NCBI GenBank assembly: GCA_015657535.1
Contig: JADHZB010001701.1
Location: forward strand, 1-16,485
Direction: 5' to 3'
From: Nephromyces sp. MM_2019
Taxonomy: Eukaryota; Apicomplexa; Aconoidasida; Nephromycida
Length of the DNA stretch: 16,485 nt
Shown here: positions 1 to 6,697 of the stretch, piece by piece
Layout: every line of letters begins with the position of its first letter
Numbering within the stretch: the stretch's first letter is position 1
Translations under genes and position numbers: made by a program
Notes under the pieces: model-generated
The model's input: only the letters and a program-made list of their open reading frames with translations
Databases searched by the model: none
What the model was told of the DNA's origin: nothing

Positions 1-2744
1 GGGGGTTCTTGAAAAATGGGGGGAGCTGCTGCGTTAGCTAGAGGTGTTGTGTGTAGCTTTAAAGGGAATTTATCACCTGTGCGTCGCTATTGTGGAGTAG
101 CAAAGTGGAAGCGTGTGCGGATGCTTAAACACTGAAAATAATGCAAAAAAATCTCAGAAAATCTTCAAACAAGCACAGTCTTAAATCCTACATATGAAAA
201 CACACACACATACACAAAAGTTATACAGAAGAAGCGTAAGCACAGAAAAGCCATAAGCACACTGAAAAAAGGGCTAAAGCTATAACAAGCACACACGTAT
301 ACAAAGATCTTGAGGCTTCAGCCTTTCTATTAGCCAGCACTTACTAGCTCCGTAAGCTGCACACAATTAACGAGCGACTGTAAGCTCTCTCCCTCTATTG
401 GAGGCTTGATAGAACGATAAGGAAGTGATAGGGTAGCCGGAGGTAATCTCAGTGCATTTTCACCATGAAGACGCTTACCAGAAGTCGAACCCAGCAGCCT
501 GAAGAATTCCACGCACAAGAATATAATATAAACGAGCACCATCACCTCAAAAACTAGCTTAAAGAGCTTCAACTCGCAGCTAATCACAGATAGAAACGAA
601 GCAGCTTACGAATGCACACACGAAGATTTATGTGTGTATGTACACACATGTACGATGATGAAAAAAAATACACAAATAGAAGTTTACACACAAGAAATGG
701 ACGCACACACAGGAAAACAGGTGAAAATACGCACACAGTAGCGGGAAAACATGGAAACGTACACGGAATGCAACCAAGTAAAATGCACACAAAAATTCAC
801 ACGCCAATACACAGAAACTCACACAACCAACACACAAATTCACACATATCCAATACACACATCTAACACACAAAAAGCACACACACACTCAACATAAAAA
901 TGCATACACAACCACCCCCCCCAACCCCCCCCCAAACACACCAAGATTTCCACCCTGATTGATCACAAGCAGCTTCTCTCACAATCTCAAAGACAAAGAT
1001 CGAATCCCACCAATCTACAGCCACCAGATAACCAATCGGCAAAGCCTTCACAAACTTGAAACCCCCCAGCTTCTTCTCCCCTCCACTTCCCCATCTCCAC
1101 CCCTCTAACTTCTCAGGGCTTCCAAGGTTGAGGTGGAGCTTATGCAGGTAGATCATACCTTTAAATAAAGACTTCCTAGTCATGTAGATTAGCTGAAAAA
1201 TCTCACCTTCAGAGCCAGAAACTTGGCTAGAAGAGAGAAAAACATCACCTACTTCGTTGGATTCTATAATATCAAAGCTTGCAGAGGTTGTGTGTGTGGA
1301 ATCTGACGGAAAAAGCGAGAAAAGACCCTCAGAACCCTTGAAGATCTCGAGGTTATACAGTGGATATGCCCTATACTCGACACGCTGCTGATCAAGAGGA
1401 GATTCCTGCAGTGAAGAGGAGGGGCTAAACTTTGGGAGATTCAGAGGGAAACTACTAGTGCTGATGCCCCCTCCTGTTGACCTTCTCCCTGCAATCATCG
1501 TGTGTGCTTCTCCTACTCCAGTACCGATGCTTTCTCCCCTGAGAAACCCTCGAGCTGCCTGCTCGTGGTGGGCCAAGTATTCGGCCGAAGAATGGAGGGG
1601 AAATGGAGTGGGGGGCGTGTAGAGAGAAGCCCCACCATCTTCAGCCGGACATCTCTTAAAAGCTGTGTGTGCGTTCTCGTCGATTCCCCCCAGATTCTTG
1701 AAGAAGAAGCTCTCATCCCCACTTCTTTGGGATAGCTGATGAAGTTTTACCCCCCCCCCCCTCAAGGCGATCATCCTGGGGGGAGGATGTGGAGTCTCCT
1801 CTTCCTCTACCCTCCCTAGGGCTCGGGGGGGTGCTGTGTGTGTTGAGGGCTGCATTGGGAATGGCTTGACTTCCCCCCAAGACGTTCCTTCTGATCGGGC
1901 TAGCCCTGCTCAAGCCTTTTAGCTGTTGAGGAGGCTCATCTCTCGAAGATTCGTAGAAACCCTCCCCCCAACCCCATGGAGAAGTTAGGGTAGCGTAACT
2001 ACCACCATTAATCGCATCATGTCCACCCCCCTCTACCCCCCCAAACTCAGCGAGAGCATACAGAGACAAAGAGTCGCTGAAAACACACAGCAAGAGGAGG
2101 GAGATGTTGTGGTGGTGGCAGAAAACCCCCCTCCGAGGGGGGAAGACGTGAACGGAAAGAAGGCGTTTTCCAGGCCCCCCAGCTGGGTCGAAAGACCAGA
2201 CAAGACTGAGAGGGGAGAGATTGGGGGGGTTACTACTGTTGATGAGGCTACTGGTGTTTACACCAGGGAAATCATGAGGGTAGTGGGGGGTTAGGAGGGG
2301 GGAGCTATTATATCTCCAAAGAAGCACTCTATTTTGTGTATAAGTTATGAATTGATTGGGGAGGTGGGCAGAGGTATGTATACCCGGCCCTGACCCCGCC
2401 TCTTCAAACTGCTGCTTTAATAGGGCTGGAAGGCTAGCCTGGAAGTATGTGTGTAGGAAGGAAGTTCTCTTGGAGGGTGGGGGGTTTCGAGTGGAGATGT
2501 GGTGGTTGACGACGCTTTCAACGATCGAGTTTGAAGAGGGGTGGAGGGGGAGGTTGAGGGTGTTTGGATTTAAAACCCCCGCTAGAAGCCCATGCTCAAT
2601 CAAGTCTTTAACGTGTAGGTCGTAGAAAGCTAGAGGGGTGAAGCTAGTGGGGGGTGTGGGGGGTGCTGGAAAGGGGGGGTGTGAAGACATCTTAGTGAGG
2701 CGGTGGGGGGTGGTGGTTTGGGAGCAGACGGTGGCGGCCGACAC
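1..2744 (-). CDS. NUP155: Nup155/Nup170-family nucleoporin, N-terminal part (continues past position 1)
   Basis: This should be an inner-ring scaffold nucleoporin of the nuclear pore. From the ATG at 2744 the frame gives a Pro-rich start, then LPALLKQQF (residues 105-113), FITYTQNRVLLWRY (132-145), VHVFPPRRGVF (198-208) and SLLLLCVFSDSLSLYAL (215-231). These follow the order and spacing of the Nup155 beta-propeller (LP..L..QF, W.T....LFLWNY, V.PK.GIF, LLVLAT). The next frame (about 1750-942) continues with YPLYNL, NEVGDVFL, GEIFQLIY and DSIFVFEI, matching the DPLYSL, NGRIFLAG and DGCLYEVAY blocks. The frame changes by +1 at a 12-nt C run (1750-1761). Proposed exons by phase: 2744-942, 579-345 (donor GTAAGT) and 86-1. 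The family match in the first exon is strong; exons 2 and 3 rest on splice signals and phase. About 220 residues of Gly/Ser/Pro-rich sequence separate two propeller strands where animal homologues have a few tens. Confidence -1.
87..344 (-). other. Putative intron 2 of the Nup155-like gene
   Basis: In sense it starts GTAAGTGCTGG, a consensus 5' splice site, and ends CTACTCCACAATAG. Both flanking exons are in phase 0, and the downstream piece (86-1) stays open to the window edge. The interior contains CACACA/TGTGTG tracts around 200-300. Confidence -1.
580..941 (-). other. Putative intron 1 of the Nup155-like gene, CA-rich on + (TG-rich in sense)
   Basis: In the minus-strand sense this stretch begins GTGTGTTTGG, is full of TGTGTG tracts and ends TATCTGTGATTAG. 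Removing it joins phase 2 to phase 2 (TG plus C). Reading frames inside it are Cys/Val-rich or His/Thr-rich products of the repeat. The boundaries are inferred, and neighbouring GT dinucleotides could also serve as donor. Confidence -1.
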
Positions 2745-2859
2745 ACACTCAACTTGTTGGGCCCCTACTGATGAGGAGGTGAATGGCAGTCATAGAGATA
2801 AGAGGAAGTTGGAGGAGATGAGGGGGTCCCATTGGCGGTAGAAGAGGAGAAGGGGGGGG

Positions 2860-3085
2860 GTATGAGATGATCGGGGGGGGAAGAGGGGATAGTTGGAGAT
2901 GATTGGGGGGGGGAAGGGGGGAGGTTGTAAGATGAGAGGTGGGTGAAACCTGTCTGTGTAAGATGATCAAGATATGAAACCAGCGTGTGTGAGATGATTC
3001 CAGAAAGAGGGAATAATATGTGTGCGATGATACAGAAAAGAAAAGATGAAAGAACGTATTGCTTGTGTGTGTGGGATGATAAAGA
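2860..3085. repeat. Degenerate tandem array, about 32-bp period, anchored on GATGAT
   Basis: GATGAT occurs at 2866, 2898, 2962, 2993, 3026 and 3075, with GATGAG at 2931. Spacings are 32, 33, 31, 31, 33 and 49 bp. The first copies are followed by G runs; the later ones are preceded by TGTGTG tracts. On the minus strand the anchor reads ATCATC followed by CACACA-like sequence. The array lies 120-340 bp upstream of the Nup155-like start codon, so it may belong to that promoter or 5' leader. Confidence -1.
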
Positions 3086-3249
3086 GGAAGGAATGTCCTA
3101 CACACACTGTTTAAATAGGAGGTATGGAAGATGCTGGAAAGACAGTAGAGAATATGCTATAAACGCTAGTTTCTTCAGTTAGAGGCCAAGAGGATACAAA
3201 GAAGGAAAATCCGCTTTTCTGAGGAAATTTTGATGTTTTTTCTCGGCTG

Positions 3250-4526
3250 ATGATGAAGAAGACAATTTTTGCAGATTTGGAAACTTTGAGTAACTAGAGA
3301 GACTGGCAGTGATAAGTTCCTAACTGAGCTACGTGTGTGTGTCTGTGTGGGGGGAGTAGTTTGTGTGTGCGGGGGGAGTGTTATGTGTGTAGGGGAGAAT
3401 GGTGTGTGTGTGTGCATATTGGCCGTGTGTGCGGAGGACAGCCCTGGCATCCCCTGATGTGTGTGGGATACGGTGTGTGTGTGTGTGTGTATATGGACTT
3501 ACCGAAAGGATTGCTCTGGTGTGTGTGTGCACGCACAGTGTGTGACGAGGGAGAAAGCAGAGGGGCGCAGTAGTGGAATTCATATGTCGGGGGGAAGTTC
3601 CACGTATAATGTGTGTGTTATGGCATATGTAGTGTGTGGTGTGTGTGTGTGCGTGCTGTGTATGTAATGTGCATGTCGCGTGTGGCGCAAGTATCGTGTG
3701 TGTGTGATATGCCATCCGTCTGTGGGGGCTAGCCCCGTGTCTGGCTTCTAGTTTCGTGTATGTGTGCTTCCAGTATCATGTATGTGTGCTTCTAGCTTCG
3801 TGTGTGTGTGCTTGTATACTTCCCTCCCATTGATTTGGTAGTGTTTGTGTGGTCGCTGGACATTGGTTCCCTAGAGTTGAAGCTTTTGGGTGTGTTGAGA
3901 TTCGCATAGCTCAACGGAACTACAGTTTGAATGCAGAGATTTTCGTGTATGTCGAGAATGTTATACGTGTATATGCCTGTGAGCGTGTATGCATATGTAG
4001 AAACCCTAGAGTGTGTATTTATGTGTGTGCGTATAAAAGCTAACGTGTGTGTGCATATGTAGAAACGCTAGAGTGTGTGTGCGCATATAAAAGCCCTAGG
4101 GTATGTGTGCACATACATACACTCCCTAGGGTGTGCATACACATATCTAGCAACACTAAAGTATGTGTGTCTGCGCATATAAATGCCTCAGACTGTATCT
4201 CCACCCCCATGTAAGTCCCTTGGAGTGTGTTTCCTTCTCAATTCCAGCCCTATAGTGTGTGTGTGCGAAGGTCTTGGCGATCCCTCGATCATATGCCTCG
4301 ACAGGTCAGATGGCTGGTACGACCCTCTCTTTTTTACTCAGCACACATCTATGGCCAGAAACTAGCATTTTCAATAGAAAAATATAAAAAACTGCGCAAG
4401 CACATTCCAATGGTTTACCTCAAATCTACGCTTTCTCTTTATGAAGCGGGAAAAGATGCAAAATCCTACGAAAATGCAAAAAAAAACGCTGAAAACATCA
4501 ACAGAAGGAGAAACATCATCATCTGA
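3250..4526 (+). CDS. Gene B: multi-exon gene of unknown function, terminal exon best supported
   Basis: Not recognised. The terminal exon 4342-4526 follows a good 3' splice site (CCTCTCTTTTTTACTCAG) and encodes a Lys-rich, probably helical C-terminus containing YKKLRKHIPMVYLKSTLSLY and ending NRRRNIII before TGA. An internal exon, 3875-3944 (acceptor CCCTAG, donor GTGTAT), encodes VEIRIAQRNYSLNAEIF. Linking the two needs an exon of length 1 mod 3: either 4192-4210 (19 nt, donor GTAAGT) or 4248-4254 (7 nt after TTCTCAATTCCAG) satisfies phase, but not both together. A possible start is ATGATGAAG at 3250 with donor GTAACT at 3290, though its phase does not match the next known exon, so one exon is missing or this start is wrong. 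The minus-strand neighbour points away. Confidence -1.
3300..3874 (+). other. TG-rich block, probably intronic in gene B
   Basis: Nearly every 20-40 bp carries GTGTGTGTG on the plus strand. Open frames here read as Cys/Val or His/Thr strings and are repeat artefacts. No exon was identified between about 3290 and 3874. Confidence -1.
3746..3811 (+). repeat. Three contiguous 22-bp units
   Basis: Units start at 3746, 3768 and 3790. Each begins TTCTAG or TTCCAG and ends with a tract such as GTATGTGTGC or GTGTGTGTGC. A fourth, decayed unit may follow. Each unit therefore combines an acceptor-like YYCYAG with a following TG tract. Confidence -1.
3991..4114 (+). repeat. Two diverged copies of a 62-bp repeat
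   Basis: GCATATGTAGAAAC recurs at 3991 and 4053, each followed by NCTAGAGTGTGTG and then a TATAAAAGC block (4031 and 4085). Further decayed copies, with CCCTAGGGT and CATATAAATGC, extend towards 4190. The array lies within the TG-rich part of gene B. Confidence -1.
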
Positions 4527-4666
4527 AGGAAGTTTTCTTGTAGAAATCATCAAATTATGTTAATTTTATGTGTTTTTTGGGTAGAAGTCGCTTAATTGCT
4601 ACTATGAAGAAGTAAAAGTTTGATATTATCTGCATCTCAGAGGAATAAGAGGGAATTTGATGAATT
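4527..4666. other. AT-rich intergenic gap between convergent genes B and C
   Basis: This short AT-rich spacer follows the gene B stop codon and precedes the candidate gene C stop on the other strand. It lacks TG/CA tracts, unlike both flanks, which fits 3' flanks rather than introns. No clear polyadenylation signal was identified. Confidence -1.
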
Positions 4667-5586
4667 TCAAGCTTTTTTCCTCGAAAGATCTGACAGTTTA
4701 TGAAGCAGGGGGGGAATTTCCTGCTGAATCCTCAGAGTTGTGGTTTTGAGCGGAAAAATTGGGATTCTGTGTGCGTGGGGGGTGGGGGTTAAGTAGGACA
4801 CACGCAAGATACGGGGGTTAGGAGAAACGCAAGGAATATCGGGAAACAGGCTTACAACAGTAGCGCACACACATGGGGTAGCAAACATGAAGGAAGATGC
4901 TCACAGACTCGCACACACACATGAGCTAGCGATAAGATAAAATGTGGCAGTCCATTTGCTGACTTTACCAATAGGATACGCATAGTTAGACATTAGCAGA
5001 GGAATAGGAACACACACGTAGAGCTAACGAAAATGTATACAATTCAGCACTTGCGTGTGCTTAACGATATTCTCACATACGCACACACACTTAGACCCTG
5101 GATTTCACATGCTCACACACACACATACTTACACCCTGGATTTCACATGCTCACACACACACACACACTTTTAGAAAAATAAGTGTGCGAAAACTTGGAG
5201 CTGTGTCTAGTCACAATATAGTAGACACGCTGATTCGCACACACACATAAGGTAGCACACACGGCAAACATACGTGTATACACAAAGAGACGCACTCATG
5301 GGTGTAAATATGAATCCGCAGCTACAAAGATCCACACTTGAGCAAAAAGCCACGCACACGCACAAAGATCCACACACGAGCAAGGATACACACATACACG
5401 CACCCCGTCGCAGGCATTCCGACCTAGGTTAGCACACAGGAATGGATATATACAAAAGTAAGCAAACATTTGTGTGTGTTCTTATGAACGTGACAGCCAC
5501 CAATTTCACTTAGTTCTTCAAGCAGGCAAAAGTTAGATATATGCCTCCCTTTGAAATAAAGAGGGAAAGTAGCTTTCCTGATCATC

Positions 5587-5618
<32 letters not shown>

Positions 5619-5672
5619 CATCATCTTCTTCTTCTTCTTGATCTTCTTCTTTTTCATCATCATCTTCATCAT
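4667..5672 (-). CDS. Gene C: minus-strand gene with poly-Met/Lys start, unknown function
   Basis: Not recognised. The first ATG (5672) lies in an ATG/AAG microsatellite, so the frame begins with Met and Lys runs. It then becomes ordinary protein sequence: IRKATFPLYFKGRHISNF, then LLEELSEIGG. Exon 1 should end near 5490-5501 (GTTCAT or GTGGCT donor). The region to about 4870 is CA-rich on plus, hence TG-rich in sense, as in other introns here. Possible internal exons are weak (around 5290-5340 and 4930-4970). The end is ambiguous: one frame ends at TGA 4667-4669 (LLHKLSDLSRKKA), another at TAA 4698-4700 after acceptor CGCACACAG (SAQNHNSEDSAGNSPPAS). Which ATG is used cannot be told; the last one before IRKATF would remove the homopolymeric start. 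Confidence -1.
4870..5450 (-). other. CA-rich block (TG-rich in sense), probably introns of gene C
   Basis: CACACACA tracts recur on the plus strand. In minus sense several are followed by CTAAC-like or CTAC sequence; one reads TGTGTGCTAACCTAG (around 5425-5440), a branch-like motif next to an AG. Short ORFs here are repeat-driven. Confidence -1.
5095..5170. repeat. 38-bp tandem duplication in the CA block
   Basis: ACCCTGGATTTCACATGCTC followed by a CA tract occurs at 5095 and again at 5133, a period of 38 bp. The two copies look identical over about 30 bp, so the duplication is recent compared with the other decayed repeats in the window. Confidence -1.
5581..5672. repeat. ATC/TTC trinucleotide microsatellite
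   Basis: It consists of ATC repeats with one CAC interruption, then CTT repeats, then mixed CAT/CTT. Read on the minus strand in the gene C frame it gives runs of ATG (Met) and AAG/AAA (Lys). Confidence -1.
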
Positions 5673-5716
5673 ATTTGAATCTTCAAAGTTATCTTTGGGT
5701 ATGTTACGGTGTGTGC

Positions 5717-6160
5717 ATGTCTCATAGTTGCTGGTACAAATATACAGTTAGAAACATGAAGTGCACTCTGGTAAGTAAGCGTGTGTGTGCGCTGACCTCT
5801 CGATTCGTGTGTATCTCTGTGTGTGTGGGCTGACCTTTTGACTCCTGTGCGTGTATGTGTTTCTGCGTGTGCGTGCTGACTTGGATTCTAGTGTATGTGT
5901 GTATGCTAACATTTCGATCCTACTGTGTGTGTGCTGACGTGTTGATTTCTGTGTGCTAATTTTGGCTTGAGTACCCCCTTGTGTGTGTGCTGATTTATTC
6001 TTCTTTCAGGATGGAGTTCTAAGCTTGAGATTAGCGCTCTGATTCCCTTCCTCTGCAGATTCTTCATCTCTTAGTTTTTGCTCAAATGGCTGACCCTGAA
6101 AGAAGCAGGAAGTTGATTAGATGGATATCCAGGCTTTACAGTATGCCTGCGATAACCTAA
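5717..6160 (+). CDS. Gene D: two-exon small protein of about 51 residues, unknown function
   Basis: Not recognised. Exon 1 (5717-5770) runs from ATG to a consensus donor, GTAAGT at 5771, and encodes MSHSCWYKYTVRNMKCTL. Exon 2 (6059-6160), after the acceptor TTCCCTTCCTCTGCAG, encodes ILHLLVFAQMADPERSRKL and RWISRLYSMPAIT, then TAA. Both are in phase 0. An alternative acceptor, TTCTTCTTTCAG at 6009, gives a 28-residue product ending at TGA. A third option uses both acceptors with a 43-nt intron from GTTCTA (6016) to 6058, adding Asp-Gly. The intron carries an array of branch-point-like motifs. The start lies only 44 bp from the gene C start on the other strand. More exons downstream are possible, since GTATGC in exon 2 could be a donor. 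Confidence -1.
5771..6009 (+). other. Intron with seven TG-tract plus GCTRAY units
   Basis: GCTGAC, GCTAAC, GCTAAT or GCTGAT occurs at 5791, 5829, 5875, 5905, 5933, 5955 and 5989, each just after a TG-rich tract. The motif matches a CTRAY branch-point consensus. The last copy lies about 15-20 nt before TTTCAG at 6009, a normal branch-point distance. The intron opens with GTAAGT at 5771. Confidence -1.
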
Positions 6161-6697
6161 TCCTATGAATGAGCGATTTCTGCTGTTTGTGAAATGATGA
6201 AGGTGGCATTGCTACTGGATGTATAGTTGAATTAGATTGCTCTGCTGAGTGTGGGAGGAAGAGTGGCTTTTTTTGAAGTGTGTGTGCGTTTTGAGAAATG
6301 TGGAAGTTTTATGTGTGTGTGGATATTGATGTTTACTGAAAGAGTGTGATCTCTTACATTTGTTTTTGTGTGGATTTGTTTTTTGGATACTTTGAGATGA
6401 AAGCTTATATCTTAAGAATAGCCATTCCCATAGTGAATGAGTAAGTTGACTGCTAATCTGCTGGAACTTGTATGTGCTAGCTCTCTCTCTTTCTTTTGGT
6501 TGCCAGCCTTAATCTCTACCTTCCTCTCTGGTGCTAGTTGTGATCTCTTTCTCCCTCTCCCTCTCCTAGAATCTCTTTATTTATATACCTATTTCTCTCA
6601 TTATACACATATCTTACTCTCTATCTCTTGCTCTGTCAATCTCTATCTCTCTTTGTCTCTCGCTCTCTCTCGCTGTCTTTACCACCCTAAACCGAAG
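6161..6697 (+). other. Intergenic or 5' leader region, increasingly pyrimidine-rich
   Basis: The first half is mixed sequence with a few TG tracts. From about 6480 to 6680 it is dominated by CTCTCT and TTTCTC on the plus strand and ends directly before the gene E start codon. An open frame runs through it (from 6437), but its Leu/Ser/Tyr composition comes from the CT tracts, so I take it as leader or promoter. No TATA box was recognised. Confidence -1.

Noticed and set aside
584..888. ORFs of Cys/Val or His/Thr codons in TG/CA blocks (also at 3175-3715, 8829-9378 and 10471-10812)
   Set aside because: Their composition is dictated by the dinucleotide repeat, they occur in several frames at once, and they show no independent coding signal.
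6190..6245. Possible C/D box snoRNA (ATGATGA ... CTGA)
   Set aside because: The ends do not form a terminal stem and no convincing internal D' and C' boxes were found.
6437..6697. N-terminal extension of gene E rich in Leu, Ser and Tyr
   Set aside because: It arises from CTCTCT tracts just upstream of a reasonable ATG at 6698 and resembles the pyrimidine-rich leader of gene I.
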